A program made the translations under genes and the position numbers. The notes below the pieces were generated by a model. That model ran no database searches, was not told the origin of the DNA, and saw only the letters and a list, made by a program, of their open reading frames with translations. Shown here in pieces: positions 12,899-19,814 of a stretch of 64,000 bases of DNA; positions within the stretch are counted from its first letter, which is position 1; every line of letters starts with the position of its first letter. Source of the DNA: a virus; IMG/VR virus record IMGVR_UViG_3300046660_000488, positions 248,001-312,000 of that record; one strand, written 5' to 3'.

Positions 12899-13543
12899 AT
12901 GCGCGCCATCGAAATCCTGACTGAAACGGCCAAGACCCTGTACCATGGGACACTGGTTGAATACGTGCCCGCCATCAAGGACGTCGGTTTGCAGCCGAAC
13001 GCTGGCGATTTCACGAAGCAGTTCTATCAGGAATACGAGGAAGAAGGCATCGAACTACCTGAACTCGTTTTCGCATCCGACAAGGCGGGTCTGAACAAGT
13101 GCCTGTCCGCCATCATCGGCGCGATGCGTTTGAAGGCCATTCCGGTGACCATGAAGGAATTCAAGGCCCACGGCGCGCTAGTTGTCATCCGGCAGGGCGC
13201 CGACCATTTCGAGAAGCACACCGGCGACGAGAACCACTACGATTACCAAACCGTCGAGCCGAACGATTACTACCGCGAGAACGGCATTGATATCGACCAC
13301 GTGCTCACCGGCGACGCAATGCTGCGGGTATTCAAGCGCCATGGCGTCGTTCCGATGGAAACGACCGGCCAGCGCGTCAACGGCAAGCGCTCGGCTCTGA
13401 TCCGCTATTATCTGAAGCAAGAGCCGGTTGCTCCGCCGCTGCTCACCGTCAGCCCCGAGCGCCGTCAGGAAATCATCGACTGGATCATGGGCATCGACAG
13501 CCAGCGCATGAACATGCTCTACGACCGGATGGTCTCGGCCTAA
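12899..13543 (+). CDS. ADP-ribosyltransferase-like protein (late gene)
   Basis: 214 residues. The N-terminus TLYHGTLVEYVPAIKDVGLQ (13-32) is the first motif of the ADP-ribosyltransferase fold, shared by Tpt1/KptA RNA 2'-phosphotransferases and toxin-type ARTs: YHGT, then I-x-x-x-GL. A second motif, LVFASDKAGLNKCL (about 54-66), fits the second ART strand, which usually reads VYLT/S-x. A catalytic Glu could not be fixed by eye. No ribosome site is present: ATG follows TAAATA by five bases. Late expression fits a virion-packaged or late-acting enzyme, as T4 Alt is (analogy only). A non-enzymatic ART relative remains possible. Confidence 0.55.
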   Translation: MRAIEILTETAKTLYHGTLVEYVPAIKDVGLQPNAGDFTKQFYQEYEEEGIELPELVFASDKAGLNKCLSAIIGAMRLKAIPVTMKEFKAHGALVVIRQGADHFEKHTGDENHYDYQTVEPNDYYRENGIDIDHVLTGDAMLRVFKRHGVVPMETTGQRVNGKRSALIRYYLKQEPVAPPLLTVSPERRQEIIDWIMGIDSQRMNMLYDRMVSA

Positions 13544-13547
13544 AGAA

Positions 13548-13572
13548 AAGGCGGCCAACCGGCCGCCTTCTC
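13548..13572 (+). terminator. Rho-independent terminator
   Basis: Nine perfect pairs (13548-13556 with 13561-13569) and a 4-base loop, 5 bases after the ART-like gene. The tail is short (TTCTC). The minus side carries AAGGCGG-CTTTTCTTT, so it may also act on minus-strand transcripts from the tRNA region. Confidence 0.65.
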
Positions 13573-13663
13573 CACGCTCTATCCCTCTGACACGCTCACG
13601 CGGTTGGCTTCCAGTGTTCCAGAAGCGGGGCGACGGCTATTTCAAAAGCTCTGTCCGTCGTGA

Positions 13664-13739
13664 TGGCAATCCCAGCAGGGCTCGAACCTGCGACCTCTCG
13701 TTTAGGAAACGAACGCTCTTCCTGCTGAGCTATGGGATC
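13664..13739 (-). tRNA. tRNA-Arg (anticodon CCT)
   Basis: 76 bases with a 7-bp acceptor stem (one G-T), D-arm GCTC/GAGC, anticodon loop TTCCTAA, T-arm GCAGG/CCTGC with TTCGAGC loop, and an encoded CCA. The anticodon CCT reads AGG, a rare Arg codon in GC-rich genomes. Confidence 0.93.
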
Positions 13740-13882
13740 GTGAAACCTTGTTGCAGTCCTGCGACGATCCGCCGAAGCGTGATGACGCGCACCTGCACGT
13801 GCTTGGCGCCGACGATGTAGGGTTCGACCTTGGCGGCTGCTTCAGCGACCGCCTCTCGGAACTCTGCTTCGGTGACGGTCAT
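13730..13882 (-). CDS. Small hypothetical protein
   Basis: 50 residues; starts at an ATGA overlap with the gene upstream. It begins MTVTEAEFREAVAEAAAKVE and has a basic middle (VQVRVITLRRIV). Its last ten bases lie inside the 5' end of tRNA-Arg(CCT), so tRNA processing would cut this message. Unrecognised. Confidence 0.5.
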   Translation of the reverse strand: MTVTEAEFREAVAEAAAKVEPYIVGAKHVQVRVITLRRIVAGLQQGFTIP

Positions 13883-14049
13883 TCGGGTCGAACCTCTTCG
13901 CAGATGATCTTGGCGCCCTGCTGGCGAGCGCTCTTACGGTTCTGCCGATCCACCACGCCACGGCAGTCCTTCTTGGGACCGGACTTGGTGGTGCAGCACC
14001 CGTACTTGCACTCGATCTTGTCGAAACGGTTGTGGCCGTAAGCTTTCAT
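13879..14049 (-). CDS. Small cysteine-rich hypothetical protein
   Basis: 56 residues, ATG with GAGG six bases upstream. It has a compact Cys group (CKYGCC, then KKDCRG) and many basic residues (DRQNRKSARQQ), suggesting a small metal-binding or nucleic-acid-binding protein. It sits between the two tRNA genes. Confidence 0.55.
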   Translation of the reverse strand: MKAYGHNRFDKIECKYGCCTTKSGPKKDCRGVVDRQNRKSARQQGAKIICEEVRPE

Positions 14050-14067
14050 AGGAATCCTCGCGCGAAA

Positions 14068-14142
14068 TGGCACGCCCGGCAGGGTTCGAACCTGCGACCC
14101 ACGAATTAGAAGTTCGTTGCTCTTCCGCTGAGCTACGGGCGC
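14068..14142 (-). tRNA. tRNA-Arg (anticodon TCT)
   Basis: 75 bases with a standard cloverleaf: acceptor GCGCCCG/CGGGCGT, D-arm GCTC/GAGC, anticodon loop CTTCTAA, T-arm GCAGG/CCTGC with TTCGAAC, and an encoded CCA. The anticodon TCT reads AGA and AGG. Confidence 0.94.
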
Positions 14143-14145
14143 GTG

Positions 14146-14176
14146 GAGACAGTCGGTAAAATTACCGCCTGCGTCT
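14146..14176 (-). other. Hairpin directly before tRNA-Arg(TCT)
   Basis: An inner stem CGGTAA/TTACCG (14154-14167) lies inside a 5-bp outer stem GAGAC/GTCTC (14146-14150 with 14172-14176), ending 3 bases from the tRNA 5' end. It may be a processing or attenuation structure; there is no T run. Confidence 0.45.
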
Positions 14177-14203
14177 CAACACATTGTTCGCCCGGATGTT
14201 CAT
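14162..14203 (-). CDS. Possible 13-residue Arg-rich leader peptide
   Basis: A 13-codon frame MNIRANNVLRRRR ends in AGA CGC AGG CGG and stop, just before tRNA-Arg(TCT). Its ATG lies five bases after a minus-strand TAAATA, exactly the spacing of the leaderless late genes. The stop codon lies in the inner hairpin stem. It could be a leader peptide that senses Arg-tRNA supply; chance is possible for so short a frame. Confidence 0.35.
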   Translation of the reverse strand: MNIRANNVLRRRR

Positions 14204-14207
14204 GACC

Positions 14208-14215
14208 CTATTTAG
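14208..14215 (-). promoter_or_regulatory. Late promoter for the tRNA region
   Basis: CTAAATAG on the minus strand (TAAATA 14209-14214) lies 67 bases before tRNA-Arg(TCT). It is followed by GGGTC and ATG, like the other late promoters (TAAATA-nnGGn-ATG pattern). Confidence 0.55.
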
Positions 14216-14234
14216 TCCGATCTTGGTGATCTCG

Positions 14235-14837
14235 TCAACCACTTTGTTTTGAATTACGGAAGATCACTTTCAGCTTGGCCACGATCCACTGCCAGAGGCG
14301 GGCGTGCCACGGGTGCGGACGTTCCTTCAGCTTGTTGAAGACCTCAGCCGACAGCGACATCGTGAATTTCTTGCCGGTCGAAAGCTCAATGGCCGGGAGG
14401 ATGACTTTCTCCTTGGCCGGAGGCAATTGCTCTTCCCATTCCGAAAGCGTCGCCTTGTCCTTCGGCTGATAGTCCAGCGTCGGTAGATCGGCGAAGCGAT
14501 CCACCCAGTAATGGGTTCCGCCCAGTTCTGCGTCAGACAGGAAGCGAACTTCCGGAGCCTTGCGAACGATCTTGATGTCTTCGTTCAGGGCCGAGATCAG
14601 CAGGGCGACGGTGCTGTTGGCTCGGCCAGCGTTGCTGGTGTCCATGGCCGCCCAGTACGCGGCGCCGGGCCGATAACTGGTTTCGTTCCAGATGCCCTCG
14701 ACCATGTCTTCCATTTTCTGCTGGCACTGTTTTTCAGTGCCATGGAAGAGGGTCGTGCCATTGCCGACCAGCAGGATCACCCAGAGCGTTTCTGGGTTCA
14801 CCCGCTTGATCAGTTTTTCGAAGGCGCTCACGCTCAC
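14235..14837 (-). CDS. Hypothetical protein
   Basis: 200 residues, unrecognised. The GTG start at 14837 overlaps the upstream stop (GTGA). The N-terminal part begins FEKLIKRVNPETLWVILLVGN, the centre is mixed, and the C-terminus (LWQWIVAKLKVIFRNSK) is an amphipathic basic helix that may contact membrane. It is the last gene in a group with a membrane protein and a lipoprotein, so an envelope function is possible. Confidence 0.6.
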   Translation of the reverse strand: MSVSAFEKLIKRVNPETLWVILLVGNGTTLFHGTEKQCQQKMEDMVEGIWNETSYRPGAAYWAAMDTSNAGRANSTVALLISALNEDIKIVRKAPEVRFLSDAELGGTHYWVDRFADLPTLDYQPKDKATLSEWEEQLPPAKEKVILPAIELSTGKKFTMSLSAEVFNKLKERPHPWHARLWQWIVAKLKVIFRNSKQSG

Positions 14838-15250
14838 AGGCAGGAGCCCTTGGCTTGGATCAGGCTTTGGGCTTGGTCCGGCAGATCGCGCGGCAGAACC
14901 CACTTGGCCTCGAAGCCGTTGCGGACCTGCGCGTTGTATCGCGCCGCGATACGCAGGTAGTTTTGCTCGTAGGCGGCCAGTTGCGAACGGCGCTGAACGG
15001 CCTCGTTGTCGTTGGTCGCGGCTTGGACCTGCTTTTCAGCCAGACAGACCGTGGACGCCGCAGCGGACAGCGATTCGTTGGCCTGATAGGCTTCCTTCCA
15101 CTGGTCCTTGACGTTCCCCGCGCTGAAGACGTTGGCGCCGGTTACGATCCAGCCCACGCCCCAGAACATCAGGAAGAGGACGGCGAACGTCGATGCCATG
15201 ATCAGAATGAATTTGCTCGCGCCGGTCGCGACGTCGGATGAAGTGCTCAT
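14834..15250 (-). CDS. Single-pass inner-membrane protein
   Basis: 138 residues. One N-terminal membrane span (about 15-38: ILIMASTFAVLFLMFWGVGW) is followed by a soluble helical domain rich in Ala, Gln and Glu with coiled-coil character. No lysis family is recognised. Four-base overlaps with both neighbours mark it as the middle gene of an envelope-linked operon with the lipoprotein upstream. Confidence 0.65.
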   Translation of the reverse strand: MSTSSDVATGASKFILIMASTFAVLFLMFWGVGWIVTGANVFSAGNVKDQWKEAYQANESLSAAASTVCLAEKQVQAATNDNEAVQRRSQLAAYEQNYLRIAARYNAQVRNGFEAKWVLPRDLPDQAQSLIQAKGSCL

Positions 15251-15804
15251 TGGTTACCCAGTGCTTGCAGGAGAACGGCTTCGGCGTTGGCTTCGCTCGA
15301 CGCGCCGCCAGCCTTCAGATGTCGTTCGGCCATCTTGGTGGCGGCCGACAGGTTCTTATCGACCTTGATGATGATCTCGGTCTTCTCGCGTTGCCAGACG
15401 GTTGGTTCGGTCGAGCAGACCGTAGGCGCCCCGTAGAAGTCCACCATCACGCCACCGGGCGTGAAGCCATAGCGATATTCGCCTGACGAGCCGTACATTC
15501 CATCCGGGCCGGGGTCCGAGTCGAAGGGGCGCTTGCCACCGGAGGTCAGCTTGCCGACGATGGGATAGGTGACCAGCGGGACATTCGCCAGAGGGAACGC
15601 AGCGGTGCACCAGAGAATGGTGGTCGGATCGTCCGACATACGCTGGCGTCGGTCGTAGTTGGCGAAATCGAGGCTGTTCTGCGGGACGTAGGCCTTGCGG
15701 CTCTGGGCTCGGTTCAGCGCTTCGGACTGGGCCATCTGCTGCTCTGTGCAGCCGACCAGTGCGGTCGCCGCAGCAATTGCGGCCATAACGAAATATCGCT
15801 TCAT
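15247..15804 (-). CDS. Lipoprotein
   Basis: 185 residues. A signal peptide (MKRYFVMAAIAAATA) ends in the lipobox LVGC with Cys at about 19, so it should be lipidated and outer- or inner-membrane anchored. The mature part has two further Cys (LWCTAAF, VCST) that could pair and a Gly-rich stretch. I start at ATG 15804. Its position before a membrane protein suggests an envelope-modifying pair such as superinfection exclusion or spanin-like action (inference, weak). Confidence 0.7.
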   Translation of the reverse strand: MKRYFVMAAIAAATALVGCTEQQMAQSEALNRAQSRKAYVPQNSLDFANYDRRQRMSDDPTTILWCTAAFPLANVPLVTYPIVGKLTSGGKRPFDSDPGPDGMYGSSGEYRYGFTPGGVMVDFYGAPTVCSTEPTVWQREKTEIIIKVDKNLSAATKMAERHLKAGGASSEANAEAVLLQALGNQ

Positions 15805-15865
15805 GGTTCTCACCAAAAATGGTTTACCAAAAATTGATAACCGGCATCGGTGAGACCGTCAAATG

Positions 15866-15892
15866 AAAAAGCCCCCGGCAGGGCCGGGGGCT
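15866..15892 (-). terminator. Rho-independent terminator
   Basis: Ten perfect pairs (15870-15879 with 15883-15892) with a 3-base loop; the minus strand continues as CTTTTTCATTT. It ends transcription of the 15919-16719 gene. Confidence 0.85.
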
Positions 15893-15918
15893 ATTGCGTT
15901 AGATCAGTGGAGAGTTGT

Positions 15919-16719
15919 TCAGGCGTGCATGGCCCGCTCGCCTTCACCACGGCGAGTGCGGCTGCGCGACGGCACGCGGCCGACGATACCCATCTGATCT
16001 CGCATGGTGCTGGCCGCCTTGGCGACGTCGCCGATCTTGGTCTTCTTGCCGCTGGCGGCGGCCTCGATCAGCTTGCCGACGATTTGGTGAGCTTCGACCA
16101 GAGCAGGCAGATCGATGTCGCCGGTCTTGATCTTGGAAGCCGCGCCGGTCTCGAAGCGCTCGACGATCTTGCGGGCTTCGAGGATGTCGCCGCCGGGACG
16201 GCCGGGCTTCTTGGCGCCGTTCAGCTTGCGATAGGCCCAGAGCACGCGGTCGGCGAAGGGCATGTCGGTGGGGAGGGTGCTGGGCGGAGCCGCAGCGCGT
16301 CTGGATCGGACAGCAGCCGATGCACGCTTGGTGGTCTTGGCCTTGGTCGCCGGGCGCTCGTGCGACCACAAACGAACATGGGGTTGGAATTTCGGGGGAG
16401 CGTCGGCGTCCGGATGGGCGTAGGCGCCGACCCAGTCCTTGTCGATGCGCTTGATCGTGAAGAACGGACCGTCCGCGTTTTCCATCGCCTGAAGCAGGGC
16501 TTCGGTATTCGAGCCGGTGATCGTGGCCTCGTATCCGCCGCGCGTTCGGGGCGCGATACTGACCGTGTCGTCGCCGGGCTTGTTCGCGATTTGGAACATC
16601 GCGATGCCGTTTTCGATCTTGATCCTCAGCGCCTTGGCGCCGCCGCCACCCGCGATCTCTTGGCCTTCTTCGATGAAGTGGCGGAAAGCGGGCTTGTTGA
16701 ATGTGAGCTTAATAGTCAC
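15919..16719 (-). CDS. Hypothetical protein
   Basis: 266 residues, GTG start with AAGGAAG six bases upstream. An N-terminal domain (1-110) with alternating strands is joined by a basic Ala/Pro/Arg-rich linker (about 115-150) to a helical C-terminal domain (FADRVLWAYRKLN, PALVEAHQIVGKLIEAAAS). It ends in a basic tail. No family recognised; DNA contact is possible. Confidence 0.65.
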   Translation of the reverse strand: MTIKLTFNKPAFRHFIEEGQEIAGGGGAKALRIKIENGIAMFQIANKPGDDTVSIAPRTRGGYEATITGSNTEALLQAMENADGPFFTIKRIDKDWVGAYAHPDADAPPKFQPHVRLWSHERPATKAKTTKRASAAVRSRRAAAPPSTLPTDMPFADRVLWAYRKLNGAKKPGRPGGDILEARKIVERFETGAASKIKTGDIDLPALVEAHQIVGKLIEAAASGKKTKIGDVAKAASTMRDQMGIVGRVPSRSRTRRGEGERAMHA

Positions 16720-16966
16720 GGGAGACTTCCTTCGTTAGTGGTAGCCGTTTCGCTTCCCGAACCCACGATGGGCCAGATAAGCGGGAGTATCGAGAAAGAA
16801 ATCGACTAAAACCATCCGTATTCCACTGGTGCGTCAATCTGAGCCACAGAGCGGGTTTGGTCGAACACCGGTATGGGTTACAAATGGTGCACGAGGGAGA
16901 AACTAAGCTCGTTCGCGAGAATTATCAACATCTAATTTTCAAGAGCTTAGCCGTACTCCCTTGACA

Positions 16967-16974
16967 CATAAATA
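16967..16974 (+). promoter_or_regulatory. Late promoter (CATAAATA)
   Basis: CATAAATA lies five bases before the ATG at 16980, and TTGACA lies just upstream (16961-16966). Bases 16720-16960 between the divergent genes show nothing else I can identify. Confidence 0.65.
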
Positions 16975-16979
16975 CGGGA

Positions 16980-17714
16980 ATGAAAGCGGCCGATATCATC
17001 CAGTCCGAGGACGTTAACCCAGACGATCTTCGTAAGTACATCGTGTTCCACGACACGCTGAACGACAAGTTTTGGGACAGTAACAACCGAATGAAGCCGG
17101 AGGTTCGCCTGCGACTCATGAAGGCTGCTGTACAGTTCTATGATTTCCTTGAACTTACGGACCTCCGCGTGGAGGACATCATTGTTTGCGGTTCTAATGC
17201 CAGCTTCAATTACACGGACCTCAGTGACCTTGATGTGCATCTGATCGTCGATTTCAAAAAGGCCCCGTGCCCTACTCTGATCGAGAACTTTTTCACAACC
17301 AAAAAGACTCTCTGGAACACTCTGCACAACGTGAAGCTTCGCGGGCAGGATGTCGAAATGTACGTGCAAGACAAGGAAGGCGCTCTGGAGGCCAACGGCG
17401 TCTACTCGATCCTTCGCAATAAATGGCTCACGATCCCGAAGAAATCGAAGCCATCGTGGGACGACGCGGCCGTCGTCGCGAAAACCAATGCGCTGGCAAA
17501 CGAAATCGACGCCATTCTGGACGCTAATCCCAAGTCCGAGGATATTGACGGCATGCTGGCCCGGATCAAGACGATGCGGCGCGCCGGTTTGGCGGAGGGC
17601 GGCGAGTTCGCCACTGAGAACCTTGCCTTCAAATCCCTGCGAAATCTTGGCTATCTCAATCGTCTGTTTGTCGCCCGGAACGAGATCGAAGACGCCCAAC
17701 TGAGCATTTCGTAG
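16980..17714 (+). CDS. Nucleotidyltransferase-fold protein
   Basis: 244 residues. The segment CGSNASFNYTDLSDLDVHLI (about 70-89) carries the pol-beta nucleotidyltransferase signature: GS, spacer, then D-x-D (DLDVH). A third acidic residue is plausible in QDVEMYV (about 123). Flanking helices are rich in charged residues. The substrate is unknown; relatives include MNT-type toxin/antitoxin enzymes, tRNA-modifying and aminoglycoside nucleotidyltransferases. Expression from a late promoter with no leader suggests activity late or in the virion. It stands directly before the tail-fibre block. Confidence 0.68.
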   Translation: MKAADIIQSEDVNPDDLRKYIVFHDTLNDKFWDSNNRMKPEVRLRLMKAAVQFYDFLELTDLRVEDIIVCGSNASFNYTDLSDLDVHLIVDFKKAPCPTLIENFFTTKKTLWNTLHNVKLRGQDVEMYVQDKEGALEANGVYSILRNKWLTIPKKSKPSWDDAAVVAKTNALANEIDAILDANPKSEDIDGMLARIKTMRRAGLAEGGEFATENLAFKSLRNLGYLNRLFVARNEIEDAQLSIS

Positions 17715-17718
17715 ACCG

Positions 17719-17725
17719 CTAAATA
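17719..17725 (+). promoter_or_regulatory. Late promoter (CTAAATA)
   Basis: TAAATA ends four bases before the ATG at 17730 (AGGG between them). Confidence 0.65.
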
Positions 17726-17729
17726 AGGG

Positions 17730-19814
17730 ATGGTCTCTTTCTATCCCGTTTGGTCCACCCCCGTTGGTCCCCTGCAATCTGTTGACGAGAATTCGACTTA
17801 CTCGATTCCGCTGACGGCTATTCGCACGGCCACGTTCATGGGCGAGGACTCCGTCGTGGTCGAAGTGGGACCTTCGGCGGCGAACATCACCAATGCCTAC
17901 GTCAATTCGTCGGAGTCGTCGTTCTCGACGGCTGGCAACGCCATCGTGTTCGCAAACACCGTGGCGACCACCGACGTGGTCAAGGTCATCACGAACGAGA
18001 CGATCACCTACACGCTGCTGCACGACAACCTCCCACCGGGATTGGTCCTGTCGAATGCTGGTCTGATCCAAGGCAAGGTCACGGCCCTGCCGACACTGGG
18101 CAACTCGGTCATCTACAAATTCGCCGTCCGTGCGTCCGATGGAACTTTCGTCCGAGACCGCCAGTTCAGCATTGAAGCCATTCCCATCAGTGCCGCCGTC
18201 GTCCCGCCGTCATGGGGGCGCTTGCCTGCTTTCCAATACGACAACACCTATGGGCTAAGCTTTGTTCCGCTTGGCACGCAAACCCGTGGCACACCCTTCG
18301 TGTACCAAATTCCGGTAAACCAACCGGGTGGTCTGCCGCCGACCCTACACATCGAACCGATCATCGACGTGGCCGGGCTGGAAGCACCGTTCAACACCAT
18401 TCCCGACAGCCTGATCCTCGATCCCCACACCGGTATTTTCAGCGGTGAAGTGGATACGGATATGCCGCTGGGCCAGTATTTCTTCCGCGTCGTCATGCGC
18501 GATAACCGGGACAACGAGATCACCTCGGGTTCGGGCTCGATCCCCCGCATCTTCATGCTCGACGTGACGCCGCCGCAAGACGTGCTGGCGCCGCTGCGCT
18601 TCATCAAATGGCAAACGCCTGAAGGTCTGTTGGCCACGATCTACGAAGGCCAGTCCTCACCGGTCGGCGTCTTCGCTACCTGTACCACGGGCGAGACGGT
18701 CTCCTACCAGCTTCTGTCCACCTCGCAACTTCCGAACGGCCTGATCCTGAATTCCGCCACGGGCGACCTGCAAGGCGTGTTCGGCCACGTCCCGGCCGAT
18801 AAGACCAACACGTTCGCGATCCGCGCCAGCGTCGGCGACACGTTCGTTGACCGCGAGTTCTCGATCAAGGTTCTGAGCCGCTATCGGACGGAGACCAGCA
18901 TCACGGTCAGCTTCAAGCTGCGGATGCCGGAAGTGAAGCCGATGCGGAGCTACTACGGCACAGTCATCAACGACTACGAGTATTTCCGCCCGACCGATGC
19001 CAATTTCGGCATGGTCGGCTCCGACAATACGCTGAGCATCTATGTGATCGGTGGCCTGCAAGGCGACTTCAACACAATCGGCAACGCAATTCGCACGTCG
19101 CAGATCGGCGGGCCGATCAGCCTGCGTCTGGGTGAGCACAAGATCGCTTACGCCAAGCTCAACGGCAAGGTCGTCTACGAAGTCCTCTACCGCGACGTCA
19201 TCGACCCGATGAAGCGCGCTGGCGGCTACACGCTGGCGGCCAACGCCGTTCCGGTCTCCGACACGCTCGAATGGCCGCAGTCGAACCCGGCCTCGCCGCT
19301 CTACCTGCACCCGTCGAGCGTCAACAACATCCGCAACGATTTTGCCCAGAGGGTCGGCTTCCGCTCGCAGAACGGCACGCTGGATCACACGGTCGGCACG
19401 GTCGCTGAGAACATGCCGCTGTGGATGGCCTCGCCCCAGACCGGCAATGACACCAGCACGACCCTCGGGTTCACCGTCTCCGTGCCGGTCGCCTACCTCA
19501 AGCCGGGCTACGGCGAAGCGATCTTGGACCGCATTTCCGTCCGGACCACGCCGGACTCGCAGCCCATGGATGACTCCAATCCGCTCAACCGTGGCCACCA
19601 AGTCGATTTCGATCAGTACTACGTGACGTTCCAGTCCGTATCGACGCCGACCACCTTCTACGACTGCGACCGGGATATTCACGCCCCCTTCGATCCGGCG
19701 GCCCCACGATACGTTCAAGTCTTCGACGACAACAACACCACCTTCGATGTTTACGTCTATCAGGATGGTAAATACTTCAGAATCAACAACAAGACAGCGG
19801 GTAGTTCCTCATGA
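17730..19814 (+). CDS. Virion structural protein with Ig-like repeats
   Basis: 694 residues. At least two repeats have the putative-Ig (He_PIG) pattern: YTLLHDNLPPGLVLSNAGLI (about 91-110) and YQLLSTSQLPNGLILNSATG (about 326-345), each followed by a strand ending in DREFSI or similar. The C-terminal half is unlike known families, with a Trp- and Pro-poor beta-rich composition. Ig-like repeats in tail proteins often stiffen or weakly bind cell surfaces. It overlaps the S74 fibre gene by 4 bases, so it is probably a fibre or baseplate-fibre connector. Confidence 0.7.
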   Translation: MVSFYPVWSTPVGPLQSVDENSTYSIPLTAIRTATFMGEDSVVVEVGPSAANITNAYVNSSESSFSTAGNAIVFANTVATTDVVKVITNETITYTLLHDNLPPGLVLSNAGLIQGKVTALPTLGNSVIYKFAVRASDGTFVRDRQFSIEAIPISAAVVPPSWGRLPAFQYDNTYGLSFVPLGTQTRGTPFVYQIPVNQPGGLPPTLHIEPIIDVAGLEAPFNTIPDSLILDPHTGIFSGEVDTDMPLGQYFFRVVMRDNRDNEITSGSGSIPRIFMLDVTPPQDVLAPLRFIKWQTPEGLLATIYEGQSSPVGVFATCTTGETVSYQLLSTSQLPNGLILNSATGDLQGVFGHVPADKTNTFAIRASVGDTFVDREFSIKVLSRYRTETSITVSFKLRMPEVKPMRSYYGTVINDYEYFRPTDANFGMVGSDNTLSIYVIGGLQGDFNTIGNAIRTSQIGGPISLRLGEHKIAYAKLNGKVVYEVLYRDVIDPMKRAGGYTLAANAVPVSDTLEWPQSNPASPLYLHPSSVNNIRNDFAQRVGFRSQNGTLDHTVGTVAENMPLWMASPQTGNDTSTTLGFTVSVPVAYLKPGYGEAILDRISVRTTPDSQPMDDSNPLNRGHQVDFDQYYVTFQSVSTPTTFYDCDRDIHAPFDPAAPRYVQVFDDNNTTFDVYVYQDGKYFRINNKTAGSSS

